A stretch of DNA of 14,792 nucleotides from an uncultured Eubacteriales bacterium (GCA_949739085.1 CATIYU010000067.1:1-14792); one strand, 5' to 3'. Shown: positions 1 through 8,643, counted from the first letter of the stretch. Translations and numbers: made by a program. Notes: generated from the letters alone by a model not told the origin.

Positions 1-1
1 G

Positions 2-1069
2 GCCATTGACTCCATGTTCCCCATTGGCCGGGGCCAGCGGGAGCTGATTATCGGCGACCGGCAGACCGGCAAGACCGCCATCGCCCTGGACACCATCCTT
101 AACCAGAAGGGCAAGGATGTCATCTGCATTTACGTCTCCATCGGGCAGAAGGCGGGGTCCGTGGCCCAGCTGGTGCGGAACCTCCAGGACCGGGGGGCCA
201 TGGAATACACCATCGTGGTCCACGCCTCCGCCAGCGACCCGGCCCCCCTCCAGTATATCGCCCCCTACGCTGGCTGCGCCATGGGGGAGTTCTTCATGGA
301 GCAGGGCAGAGACGTGCTCATCGTCTACGACGACCTCAGTAAGCACGCCATCGCCTACCGCTCCCTGAGCCTGCTGCTGGGCCGCTCCCCGGGCCGGGAG
401 GCCTACCCCGGCGACGTCTTTTACCTCCACTCCCGCCTGCTGGAGCGCTCCGCTCAGCTCAGCGAGGAGCGGGGCGGCGGTAGCATGACCGCCCTGCCCA
501 TTGTGGAGACCCAGGCCGGAGACGTGGCCGCCTATATCCCCACCAACATCATCTCCATCACCGACGGGCAGATCTTCCTGGAGAGCAGCCTGTTCTTCGC
601 TGGGCAGCGTCCGGCGGTAAACGTGGGCCTCTCTGTGTCCCGGGTGGGCGGCGACGCCCAGACCAAGGCCATGAAGATGGCCTCCGGGGCCATCCGGCTG
701 GACCTGGCCCAGTACCGGGAGATGGAGGTCTTCACCCAGTTCGCCAGCGACCTGGACGACGCCACTAAGGACCAGCTCTCCTACGGTCAGGGCCTCATGC
801 GCCTGCTGCGGCAGGACCAGTACCACCCCCTGCGGCAGTATGAGCAGGTCATTCTCCTCACCGCCGCCCTCAGCCGGATTATGACCATTGTGCCCCGGGA
901 GGACCTGCGAAGCTACGCCCGGGAGCTGCTGGACCACTTCCGCCGGGAGCGGCCGGGGCTCTGCGAGCGCATCGAGCGCACAGGGCTCCTCTCCCAGGAG
1001 GACCGGGAGGAGATTATCCAGGCATCCAGGGACTACACCGCCAAAAAGGCGGAGGAGCGGAGGTGGTAG
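2..1069 (+). CDS. atpA: F1F0 ATP synthase subunit alpha, 5' truncated
   Basis: Non-catalytic alpha subunit of the F1 ATP synthase; with beta it forms the alpha3beta3 ring on the cytoplasmic face of the membrane. The frame is open from base 2, so the start lies upstream; 355 residues are visible of the roughly 500 usual for the family, and the N-terminal beta-barrel is missing. The Walker A motif GDRQTGKT lies near the visible N-terminus. The segment [20 protein letters not shown] and the nearby [20 protein letters not shown] are the typical Walker B and downstream blocks, and the alpha signature [17 protein letters not shown] follows. The C-terminal helical domain looks complete. The stop is one base from the atpG start, so the two are translationally close and share one operon. 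Identification is certain. Confidence 0.98.
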   Translation, partial: AIDSMFPIGRGQRELIIGDRQTGKTAIALDTILNQKGKDVICIYVSIGQKAGSVAQLVRNLQDRGAMEYTIVVHASASDPAPLQYIAPYAGCAMGEFFMEQGRDVLIVYDDLSKHAIAYRSLSLLLGRSPGREAYPGDVFYLHSRLLERSAQLSEERGGGSMTALPIVETQAGDVAAYIPTNIISITDGQIFLESSLFFAGQRPAVNVGLSVSRVGGDAQTKAMKMASGAIRLDLAQYREMEVFTQFASDLDDATKDQLSYGQGLMRLLRQDQYHPLRQYEQVILLTAALSRIMTIVPREDLRSYARELLDHFRRERPGLCERIERTGLLSQEDREEIIQASRDYTAKKAEERRW

Positions 1070-1070
1070 C

Positions 1071-3798
<2,728 letters not shown>

Positions 3799-3863
3799 CC
3801 GGCGGCAGAGTGGGGAAATTGCGGTTTCAGCGCGGCTTTTTTTCGGTTGGATGGATAAAAACC

Positions 3864-3892
3864 TTGCAACTGCGGGAAAAATATGTTAGATT
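3864..3892 (+). promoter_or_regulatory. Sigma-A-type promoter for hup
   Basis: TTGCAA (3864-3869), a 17-base spacer, then TAGATT (3887-3892), in an AT-rich patch of an otherwise GC-rich sequence. The expected start near 3900 would give a leader of about 65 bases. That leader contains a GC-rich imperfect stem (3910-3918 with 3931-3937, two bases bulged) ahead of the Shine-Dalgarno. Confidence 0.65.
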
Positions 3893-3964
3893 AAATTGTG
3901 CATCATTTGGGCGCGGGCCCTTGGGGCGCCGCCCGCCAAAGAAATAAAAAGGAGACTGTGTCAA

Positions 3965-4240
3965 ATGAACAAGTCCGAACTGATCAACGCCGTGGCGGAA
4001 AAGGCCGCGCTGTCCAAGAAGGACGCCGAGAACGCCGTCACTGCCGCCCTGGACGTCATTACCGCCGCCCTGGCGGAGGGCGAGGAGATCCGCCTGGTGG
4101 GCTTCGGCACCTTTGAGGTGAAAAAGCGTGAGGCCCGCATGGGCCGCAACCCCAAGACCAAGGAGCCCATCCCCATCGCCGCCTCCAAGGTGCCCGCTTT
4201 CAAGCCCGGCAAGGCCCTTAAGGACGCTGTGGCGCAATAA
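3965..4240 (+). CDS. hup: HU family nucleoid DNA-binding protein
   Basis: Small histone-like protein that binds and bends DNA non-specifically as a dimer in the nucleoid. The product is 91 residues, the standard HU length. It opens with [20 protein letters not shown]. It has the core [13 protein letters not shown] and the beta-arm [20 protein letters not shown] with the DNA-intercalating Pro in RNPKT, and ends [10 protein letters not shown]. The ATG at 3965 is chosen over upstream in-frame codons (the frame is open from 3896) because AAAAGGAG lies at 3947-3954, 10 bases upstream. It heads the cluster with rqcP and yabP-yabQ-divIC, a known Clostridia/Bacilli arrangement. Confidence 0.97.
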   Translation: MNKSELINAVAEKAALSKKDAENAVTAALDVITAALAEGEEIRLVGFGTFEVKKREARMGRNPKTKEPIPIAASKVPAFKPGKALKDAVAQ

Positions 4241-4252
4241 GAGACGTCATGG

Positions 4253-4281
4253 GTGCGGCGGGAGCCGCACTCTTGTCTTTT
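4253..4281 (+). terminator. Hairpin with T-rich tail after hup
   Basis: Perfect 7-bp stem GTGCGGC (4253-4259) with GCCGCAC (4264-4270), loop GGGA, followed by TCTTGTCTTTT. It is probably a partial terminator that raises hup mRNA over the downstream rqcP. The T-tract is interrupted, so readthrough is likely. Confidence 0.6.
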
Positions 4282-4292
4282 CCAACCCTGAC

Positions 4293-4321
4293 GCAAAACG
4301 GTTTTGCTGGCCCCCGCCAGC
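4293..4321 (+). other. Overlapping dyads in the rqcP leader
   Basis: GCAAAAC (4293-4299) and GTTTTGC (4301-4307) form a perfect 7-bp inverted repeat around a single G. GCTGGC (4306-4311) and GCCAGC (4316-4321) form a second 6-bp stem with a CCCC loop. The two share bases 4306-4307, so they cannot both form fully. The second stem ends one base before the rqcP Shine-Dalgarno. The structures are seen in the sequence; a regulatory role is inference. Confidence 0.4.
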
Positions 4322-4336
4322 GGAGAGGAGTGCCCT

Positions 4337-4579
4337 ATGCGGCTGGATAAATATTTGAAGGTCTCCCGGCTTATCAAGCGCCGGACCGTGGCCAACGAGG
4401 CCTGTGACAACGAGCGGGTCACGGTCAACGGGAAAACCGCCCGGGCCTCCTACGAGGTGAAGGAGGGCGACGTTATCGCCATTCGCTTTGGCGAGCGGAC
4501 CTTGTCTGTGGAGGTGCTGGAGGTGCGGGAGGTTGTGGGCAAGGCGGACGCCTCCGCCATGTACCGGGAAGTAACCTGA
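4337..4579 (+). CDS. rqcP: RqcP-type S4-domain RNA-binding protein (YabO)
   Basis: Small S4-domain protein. In Bacillus subtilis the YabO/RqcP orthologue binds stalled 50S subunits and helps RqcH add C-terminal alanine tails during ribosome-associated quality control. The product is 80 residues and almost entirely S4 domain: MRLDKYLKVSRLIKRRTVAN, then the turn GKTARASYEVKEGDVIAIRF, ending in the short helix DASAMYREV. Length and sequence fit RqcP rather than the longer Hsp15. The ATG at 4337 follows a strong GGAGAGGAG (4322-4330) and starts at the family N-terminus; an in-frame ATG at 4304 lacks this. It sits between hup and yabP, as in many Firmicutes. Confidence 0.93.
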   Translation: MRLDKYLKVSRLIKRRTVANEACDNERVTVNGKTARASYEVKEGDVIAIRFGERTLSVEVLEVREVVGKADASAMYREVT

Positions 4580-4591
4580 GCGCATTTGCAC

Positions 4592-4621
4592 GCATAAATC
4601 GGACAGACCCCCCATATACAT
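4592..4621 (+). promoter_or_regulatory. Possible sigma-E-like sporulation promoter for yabP
   Basis: GCATAAA (4592-4598), a 14-base gap, then CATATACAT (4613-4621). This resembles the mother-cell sigma-E pattern (-35 with ATA, -10 CATAnnnT). yabP/yabQ of B. subtilis belong to the sigma-E regulon, which makes the match plausible. It is a pattern match by eye only. Confidence 0.45.
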
Positions 4622-4652
4622 GGAGTGAATCATGGATATGGGAGGTCTTTTC

Positions 4653-4934
4653 ATGCCCTATGAAGATATGAGCGCAATGCAGCACCGCCTGGAGCTGGAC
4701 GGCCGCGAGCGGCTGCTGGTCACCGGGGTGGAGGAGGTGGAACGGTTCGACGAGGAGGAGATCGTAATGTCCACCACCGCCGGTACCCTGGTGGTGGGCG
4801 GCACGGGGCTCCACATCGGCAAGCTGAACCTGGACGGCGGCGAGCTCCACGTGGACGGCTCCATCCACACCCTGCTCTATGAGGACCGCGCCCCCGGCGG
4901 ACAGGGTGGGTTCCTCCGGCGGCTGTTCGGATGA
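4653..4934 (+). CDS. yabP: Sporulation protein YabP
   Basis: YabP family protein, made in the mother cell in Bacillus and linked to spore coat/cortex formation; the biochemical role is not defined. The product is 93 residues, near the usual 95-100. Conserved features are LELDGRERLLVTGVEEVERF followed by DEEEIVMSTTAGTLVVGG, the LHIGKLNLDGGELHVDG beta-strand repeats and the C-terminal GGFLRRLFG. The ATG at 4653 is chosen because GGGAGG (4640-4645) lies 7 bases upstream. In-frame ATGs at 4632 and 4638 would put that site inside the gene. Its stop overlaps the yabQ start as ATGA. Confidence 0.9.
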   Translation: MPYEDMSAMQHRLELDGRERLLVTGVEEVERFDEEEIVMSTTAGTLVVGGTGLHIGKLNLDGGELHVDGSIHTLLYEDRAPGGQGGFLRRLFG

Positions 4935-5704
4935 GCGGCTTTATCTCCCAGCAGCTGGCCATGTTCCTCCGGTCCATCCTCCTGGGCGGGACCCTGGGTT
5001 TGGTCTACGACCTGCTGCGGGCACTCCGGCGCCTGGGGGGACGGCTCTGGGGCGGGCTGCTGGACGCCCTGTACTGCCTGACAGCCGGGTCCGCCCTGTT
5101 CTTTTTTATCATGGCCGGCAGCGGCGAGCTGCACCTGTTTATCCTGGCGGGAGCCCTGGGGGGCGCGGTACTGTTTTTCTGTCTTTTTAGTCAGATGCTG
5201 CGGCCTTTGTGGGATTTTTGGCTTCAAATTTTGTTAGCGCCGGTGGGACTTACGGGTCATTTTTTGAAAAGATTGGCCCGTTTCTACAAAAAACTCTTTT
5301 CTTTTGGCCGGGGTTGGGTTACAATGAAGATGGAAGGGCAGCGCAGAGACCGCTCACCCGCGCCGGTGGAAGGAGATGAGGCGATGGCAAAAACACCTGG
5401 CAGGAGCACCGGACCCCAGAAGAAAAAGCAACGGAAGCGCCCCAGCAGCAAGCTGACGGCCTTTGTTCTGGCGGTCCTCTTTATTGGCATAAGCGTCCAG
5501 ATCGTGGGCATGGTGGGACAGATTCAAGCCGCCAAGGAGGAAGAGGCCGTCTGCTCCGCCCGCCTGGCCGAGTTGGAGGCCGCCAACGCAAAGCTGGCCG
5601 GGGACATCGCCAACCGTGACAACCTGGACCTCATTGAGGACATTGCCCGGGACGAGCTGGGCATGGCCGGCCCGGGAGAAAAGATTTTCATTTTCAGCAA
5701 ATAG
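4931..5704 (+). CDS. yabQ: YabQ-DivIC fused open frame (spore cortex protein YabQ plus septum protein DivIC)
   Basis: One uninterrupted frame of 257 residues. Residues 1 to about 125 match YabQ, a membrane protein needed for spore cortex formation in B. subtilis: FISQQLAMFLRSILLGGTLG, VYDLLRALRR, hydrophobic segments at roughly 45-63 and 66-87, then PLWDFWLQILLAP and a basic FLKRLARFYKKLF tail. Residues about 152-257 match DivIC/FtsB: basic cytoplasmic N-terminus, one membrane helix around 174-195, a coiled coil rich in Glu/Ala/Leu, and the C-terminal IARDELGMAGPGEKIF block. Normally these are two adjacent genes. Here no stop lies between them, but a strong internal Shine-Dalgarno and ATG precede the DivIC part. 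The start ATG overlaps the yabP stop. Both a real fusion and a bicistronic-like readout are possible. Confidence 0.85.
   Translation: MSGFISQQLAMFLRSILLGGTLGLVYDLLRALRRLGGRLWGGLLDALYCLTAGSALFFFIMAGSGELHLFILAGALGGAVLFFCLFSQMLRPLWDFWLQILLAPVGLTGHFLKRLARFYKKLFSFGRGWVTMKMEGQRRDRSPAPVEGDEAMAKTPGRSTGPQKKKQRKRPSSKLTAFVLAVLFIGISVQIVGMVGQIQAAKEEEAVCSARLAELEAANAKLAGDIANRDNLDLIEDIARDELGMAGPGEKIFIFSK
5384..5704 (+). CDS. divIC: DivIC from internal start (FtsB/DivIC septum formation initiator)
   Basis: Alternative product of 106 residues starting at the in-frame ATG 5384, the normal size for DivIC. GGAAGGAG at 5368-5375 lies 8 bases upstream, a textbook Shine-Dalgarno that would have no purpose in a simple fusion. 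DivIC, with DivIB and FtsL, forms the division subcomplex that activates septal peptidoglycan synthesis. The protein has a Lys/Arg-rich cytoplasmic N-terminus (GPQKKKQRKRPSSK), one transmembrane helix, and an extracytoplasmic coiled coil with heptad-like Leu/Ala spacing. Whether this form, the fusion, or both are made cannot be decided from sequence. Confidence 0.7.
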   Translation: MAKTPGRSTGPQKKKQRKRPSSKLTAFVLAVLFIGISVQIVGMVGQIQAAKEEEAVCSARLAELEAANAKLAGDIANRDNLDLIEDIARDELGMAGPGEKIFIFSK

Positions 5705-5712
5705 CGCTCCTT

Positions 5713-5744
5713 AGGTCCCGGCTGCGAAAGCGGCTGGGACCTTT
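5713..5744 (+). terminator. Hairpin terminator after divIC
   Basis: 13-bp stem (5713-5725 with 5730-5742) containing two G-U pairs and closed by a GAAA tetraloop, followed by only TTTG. The stem is strong but the U-tract is short, so termination may be partial. It ends a few bases before the -35 of the next gene. Confidence 0.6.
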
Positions 5745-5748
5745 GCCG

Positions 5749-5777
5749 TTGCCAAACCTCCGCCCCTGTGGTATACT
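5749..5777 (+). promoter_or_regulatory. Strong sigma-A promoter for the MgtC-family gene
   Basis: TTGCCA (5749-5754), exactly 17 bases, then TATACT (5772-5777), with an extended -10 TG at 5769-5770. The expected start near 5784 leaves a leader of under 20 bases, just enough for the Shine-Dalgarno. That leaves no room for a riboswitch or leader peptide. Confidence 0.85.
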
Positions 5778-5800
5778 GGGGGAAAAGGAGGGATGTTCCC

Positions 5801-6529
5801 ATGCTTCTTGTTGAATATCTGAACAACCAATTTTCCCTGCTCCAGAACATGGACTTCTTCCTCCGCATCCTGGTGGCCAGCCTCTGCGGGGCCGGAATCG
5901 GCTTTGAGCGCAGCAAGCGGTACAAGGAGGCCGGCATCCGGACCCACATCATCGTCTGCTGTGGCGCGGCGCTGCTGATGGTGGTGTCAAAATACGGCTT
6001 CGTGGACCTGACCGGCGCAGATGGGCTCTATTTCAACGGCACCCGGGGGGCGGACCCCGCCCGCATTGCCGCCCAGGTAGTCAGCGGCATCGGCTTTTTG
6101 GGCGCGGGCGTCATTTTCAAGCACGGCAGCTCCATCAAGGGTCTGACTACCGCCGCCGGACTCTGGACCACGGCGGGCATTGGCCTGGCCATCGGCGCGG
6201 GGATGTACGGGGTGGGCATGTTCGCCTCGGTTCTGGTGGCGGTGCTGCAAATCCTCACCCATAAATTCCTGGTGGGTACCGACACCCTGTTTCACCGCCA
6301 CCTACAATTTACTCTGGAAAACAGCGGCAGTTTTCAGGAAGCCTTTGACGCCTTCCTGGTCAAGGAGCGGATGCGGACCGTGGAGTGCCGGATTACCTAC
6401 CACGAGGACGGATATATGACCTACGACATGGTGGTGCGGGTACCCAAAGAGCTGACCGTCCGGGAACTGGACCTGTTTTTAAAGGAGCACGGCAACGTGC
6501 GCTTTGTCAGCTGCAGCACCGTAGGGTAG
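5801..6529 (+). CDS. MgtC/SapB family membrane protein
   Basis: Inner-membrane protein of the MgtC/SapB family, linked in other bacteria to low-Mg2+ survival, inhibition of F1F0 ATP synthase, or acid resistance; the role here is unknown. The product is 242 residues. The N-terminal membrane domain has the family blocks RILVASLCGAGIGFERSKRY, GIRTHIIVCCGAALLMVVS, RIAAQVVSGIGFLGAGVIF and IKGLTTAAGLWTTAGIGLAI. A soluble C-terminal domain from about residue 160 (FHRHLQFTLENSGSFQEAFD onward) resembles the ACT-like tail of longer family members. The ATG at 5801 has AAGGAGG at 5785-5791; the in-frame GTG at 5768 would start inside the promoter. It is transcribed alone. Its location in the same region as the atp operon is probably coincidental. 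Confidence 0.92.
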   Translation: MLLVEYLNNQFSLLQNMDFFLRILVASLCGAGIGFERSKRYKEAGIRTHIIVCCGAALLMVVSKYGFVDLTGADGLYFNGTRGADPARIAAQVVSGIGFLGAGVIFKHGSSIKGLTTAAGLWTTAGIGLAIGAGMYGVGMFASVLVAVLQILTHKFLVGTDTLFHRHLQFTLENSGSFQEAFDAFLVKERMRTVECRITYHEDGYMTYDMVVRVPKELTVRELDLFLKEHGNVRFVSCSTVG

Positions 6530-6531
6530 CG

Positions 6532-6571
6532 AAAAAAGGACCGCCCGGGACGTCCCGGACGGTCCTTTTCT
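6532..6571. terminator. Bidirectional terminator between convergent genes
   Basis: GGACCG (6538-6543) pairs with CGGTCC (6560-6565) and CCGGGA (6545-6550) with TCCCGG (6553-6558), with one C/A mismatch and a CG loop. AAAAAA flanks on the left and TTTT on the right, so it can terminate the MgtC-family gene and, from the other strand, the lipoprotein gene. Confidence 0.92.
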
Positions 6572-6579
6572 GCCGGATA

Positions 6580-7071
6580 TTACCAGCGGCTGTTCTCGCC
6601 GTCAGTGAGGATGCCGTCCGCGTCCCGAACCCGGGCGTTATCCAGCATCTGCTGGAAGCTGGACATATTAGCCCCCCGGGTCCGGCCGCCGTCCAGCAGG
6701 TCATCCACGGCCCGGCCCATGTCGTCTACCGCGTCCCGGACGCCGTTGCCCAGGCTGCTGCGGCCGTTCTCTCCGGCTGTGCCATTATTTCCGGCAGTAC
6801 CGTTGTTGCCAGTGGCGCCATTGTTCCCAACGGCCCCATTGTTGCCGCCCACAATGCCGCCGGCCGTGCCGTTGTTCCCGGTAACGCCGTTATTGCCTGT
6901 GACGCCGCCGCTGCCAACGGAACCGTTATTGCCGGTATTGCCGTGCTGGTTGTTGTCTGTGGTCTGGCCGCCGCCTGCGCCCGCGTTGTTGGCGTTATTG
7001 TCCTTGTTGCCGCAGGCTGCCAGCGACAGCACAAGGGCCAGGGCGGCCGCAAGAATCGCTCCTTTTTTCAT
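6580..7071 (-). CDS. Lipoprotein with collagen-like Gly-X-Y repeats
   Basis: Putative surface lipoprotein of 163 residues and unknown function. The signal peptide is MKKGAILAAALALVLSLAAC with lipobox LAAC, so Cys20 should be lipidated. Residues about 22-43 are Asn/Gly-rich. Residues 44-102 are nineteen Gly-X-Y triplets, mostly GNN, GTA, GVT, GAV and GAT, broken once by Val-Gly at 74-75. The C-terminal 60 residues are charged and may be helical (VRDAVDDMGRAVDDLLDGG, then SSFQQMLDNARVRDADGILT). The ATG at 7071-7069 has GGAAGGAGG (complement of 7080-7088) upstream; the minus-strand frame is open further upstream, to 7467, but that part is a shadow of trxA. The gene follows trxA by 147 bases, with no clear promoter of its own. 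Confidence 0.85.
   Translation of the reverse strand: MKKGAILAAALALVLSLAACGNKDNNANNAGAGGGQTTDNNQHGNTGNNGSVGSGGVTGNNGVTGNNGTAGGIVGGNNGAVGNNGATGNNGTAGNNGTAGENGRSSLGNGVRDAVDDMGRAVDDLLDGGRTRGANMSSFQQMLDNARVRDADGILTDGENSRW
6763..6942 (-). repeat. Collagen-like Gly-X-Y coding repeat
   Basis: Encodes two runs of Gly-X-Y, ten triplets then nine, separated by two residues. X and Y are mainly Asn, Thr, Ala and Val, with no Pro. Synonymous codons vary between copies (GGC/GGG/GGA/GGT, AAC/AAT), so the periodicity is kept at protein level rather than by a fresh DNA duplication. Confidence 0.85.
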
Positions 7072-7220
7072 CTCGTCTTCCTCCTTCCCAGTCTTGCGCG
7101 TTGTCCGCGCCGGTCCTAGTATTTGCGGAGGACACGATTTTACCGCTGGCGGTTTCTTGCAAATTTTTCGCGGATTTTCCAGGCGGCCGCCGGGGATGTC
7201 CCGGCCCGGCTCCGGGCAGG

Positions 7221-7553
7221 CTACAGCCGCACGGGCTCCTTGCTGAGGCCGATCATCTCCAGGATCTCCTCCTTGGACTTGCCACCCACCTCGCGGCGGA
7301 CCATCTCGCCGTTTTTGAAAAGCATCAGGGTGGGGATACTCATAATACGGTATTGCCGGGCCAGCTGCTGCTGTTCGTCCACGTTGACCTTGCCCACCTT
7401 CACCGCGTCCTGCTCCGCCGCGATCTCGTCCACCGTGGGGGCCAGGGCCATGCAGGGACCGCACCACCCCGCCCAGAAGTCTACCAGCACAGGACGGTCC
7501 GCTTTTAAAACCTCCTGATCAAAATTTTCCGCTGTCAAAACTGTATACGCCAT
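7221..7553 (-). CDS. trxA: Thioredoxin
   Basis: Small cytoplasmic dithiol-disulfide oxidoreductase, reduced by thioredoxin reductase and used by ribonucleotide reductase, peroxiredoxins and others. The product is 110 residues, standard size. The active site is WAGWCGPCMALAPT with the redox CGPC, preceded by the buried strand PVLVDFWA. The cis-Pro loop is SIPTLMLFKNGEMV and the C-terminal helix is GKSKEEILEMIG. The ATG at 7553-7551 is preferred because AAAGGAG lies just upstream on the minus strand; the frame extends to 7613 with no family similarity. It is transcribed from its own promoter and ends 149 bases before the lipoprotein gene on the same strand. Confidence 0.96.
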   Translation of the reverse strand: MAYTVLTAENFDQEVLKADRPVLVDFWAGWCGPCMALAPTVDEIAAEQDAVKVGKVNVDEQQQLARQYRIMSIPTLMLFKNGEMVRREVGGKSKEEILEMIGLSKEPVRL

Positions 7554-7592
7554 TTTTTCTTCTCCTTTCCGCACTGCGGCGTTGATGGCCAT

Positions 7593-7621
7593 AGTATACC
7601 CCAATTTCCGCAAAAGCTCAA
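7593..7621 (-). promoter_or_regulatory. Sigma-A promoter for trxA
   Basis: On the minus strand: TTGAGC (7621-7616), 17 bases, TATACT (7598-7593). The expected start near 7586 gives a leader of about 33 bases carrying the Shine-Dalgarno. Confidence 0.85.
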
Positions 7622-7664
7622 CCCGTTTTCCGGCGGACAGGCAAAGTTATTTTGTCCCGGGGCG

Positions 7665-7693
7665 CACCTGCCGGTCCGGCCGGGCATAGGATG
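7665..7693 (+). promoter_or_regulatory. Possible sigma-K-like promoter for the amidase gene
   Basis: CAC (7665-7667), 17 bases, then CATAGGATG (7685-7693). This is one base from the sigma-K -10 pattern CATAnnnTA and has the AC of a sigma-K -35. No sigma-A promoter with acceptable spacing was found between the divergent trxA start and this gene. A weak, by-eye match. Confidence 0.25.
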
Positions 7694-7720
7694 GGCAAAC
7701 CAATCAGGAGGGATGCGCCT

Positions 7721-8455
7721 ATGCCCATTATATATTTGAGCCCGTCCACGCAGGAGAGCAACATGTACGTTACCGGCACCGGTAGCGAGGAATACTGGAT
7801 GAACCGCCTGGCCGACGCCATGATCCCCTACCTCAACAGCTGCGGCATCCGCTACACCCGCAACACCCCGGACATGACCGCCGCCAGCTCCATCCGCCAG
7901 GCCAACCAAGGCTGGTACGACTTCTACCTGGCCCTCCACTCCAACGCCGCCGGGGAGGGCAGCTACGGCAGCGCGCGGGGGATTATCGCCTTCTACTACC
8001 CCACCAGCACCCAGGGCCAGCGGGCCGCCCAAATTTTTGTCAACAACCTGCGGGGGATCTACCCCCTGCCGGAGAAGGTGGTCACCCGGGCCACCACGTC
8101 CCTGGGGGAAGTCCGGGACTCCAAGTTCCCCGCCAACCTGCTGGAGCTGGGCTACCACGACAACTACGAGGACGCCCGGTGGATCGAGGGGAACCTGACG
8201 GAGATCGCCCGCAACCTGGTGCTGAGCCTCACGGACTACTTTGATATCCCCTTCATCTGGCCCGCCGACCCCTGGGACGGCACGGTCCGCGCCGGCGGTA
8301 ATCTCAACCTGCGCAGCCGGCCCAGCACGGAGGCCGCCGTAGTGGCCAGTATCCCCAACGGCGCGCCGGTGCGCATCTACGGCCGCTACGGGGACTGGTA
8401 CGTGGTGCGCTACGGAGACTACGTGGGGTACGCCTCCGCCCAATACATCTCCTGA
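7721..8455 (+). CDS. N-acetylmuramoyl-L-alanine amidase-like protein with SH3b domain
   Basis: Predicted cell-wall hydrolase of 244 residues. Residues 1-175 resemble Amidase_3: opening strand MPIIYLSPST, Glu23/Glu24 in the first helix, DFYLALHSNAAGEG with His73 at a zinc-ligand position, and ANLLELGYHDNYEDA with Glu142 at the catalytic position. The usual first zinc-ligand motif (strand followed by PGHGG) is replaced by PSTQES (residues 8-13). Residues 188-244 form a bacterial SH3 domain (VRAGGNLNLRSRPSTEAAVV onward, ending GYASAQYIS), likely a wall-binding module. There is no signal peptide, so it may act after lysis, through a holin-like route, or in the mother cell. CAGGAGGGA (7705-7713) supports the ATG. 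It is monocistronic, followed by a strong terminator. Confidence 0.85.
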   Translation: MPIIYLSPSTQESNMYVTGTGSEEYWMNRLADAMIPYLNSCGIRYTRNTPDMTAASSIRQANQGWYDFYLALHSNAAGEGSYGSARGIIAFYYPTSTQGQRAAQIFVNNLRGIYPLPEKVVTRATTSLGEVRDSKFPANLLELGYHDNYEDARWIEGNLTEIARNLVLSLTDYFDIPFIWPADPWDGTVRAGGNLNLRSRPSTEAAVVASIPNGAPVRIYGRYGDWYVVRYGDYVGYASAQYIS

Positions 8456-8468
8456 CCGCCTGGGGCGG

Positions 8469-8497
8469 AAAACCGGACCAGACTGGTCCGGTTTTTT
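8469..8497 (+). terminator. Rho-independent terminator after the amidase gene
   Basis: AACCGGACCA (8471-8480) pairs perfectly with TGGTCCGGTT (8484-8493), loop GAC, ending in six T (8492-8497). Confidence 0.95.
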
Positions 8498-8531
8498 CCG
8501 CCTCCCTAGAAACAAATTGCGGAAAATCCCG

Positions 8532-8560
8532 TTGCATTTCTCTAAAATCTGGAGTATACT
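8532..8560 (+). promoter_or_regulatory. Sigma-A promoter for the SLH-protein gene
   Basis: TTGCAT (8532-8537), 17 bases, TATACT (8555-8560). The start expected near 8567 gives a leader of about 75 bases without an obvious stable structure. Confidence 0.75.
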
Positions 8561-8643
8561 CAGGGAGGAGAACGTACCCCGTTTTCCCCGCCTCCGGCGG
8601 CAAATTGAAAAAATATTTCGTTCAGGAAGGAAAGGCAGAGACT

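Noticed and set aside
888..1070. Upstream extension of the atpG frame
   Set aside because: The 61 extra codons overlap atpA and have no similarity to gamma. The ATG at 1071 has the Shine-Dalgarno and the conserved N-terminus.
3799..3845. Possible atp operon terminator
   Set aside because: There is a T-run at 3837-3843, but no stem of more than a few pairs could be drawn before it.
6763..6942. CRISPR-like or tandem DNA repeat in the lipoprotein gene
   Set aside because: The periodicity is at codon level (9 and 18 bases) with synonymous differences, and there are no conserved repeats with unique spacers.
6385..7119. 244-codon plus-strand frame over the lipoprotein gene
   Set aside because: Its Ala/Val-rich sequence is the complement of the Gly-X-Y repeat. 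The minus frame has signal peptide, lipobox, Shine-Dalgarno and terminator.
7189..7205. GCCGGG/CCCGGC hairpin after trxA
   Set aside because: In the minus direction it is followed by an A-rich rather than U-rich tract, so it does not fit a rho-independent terminator.
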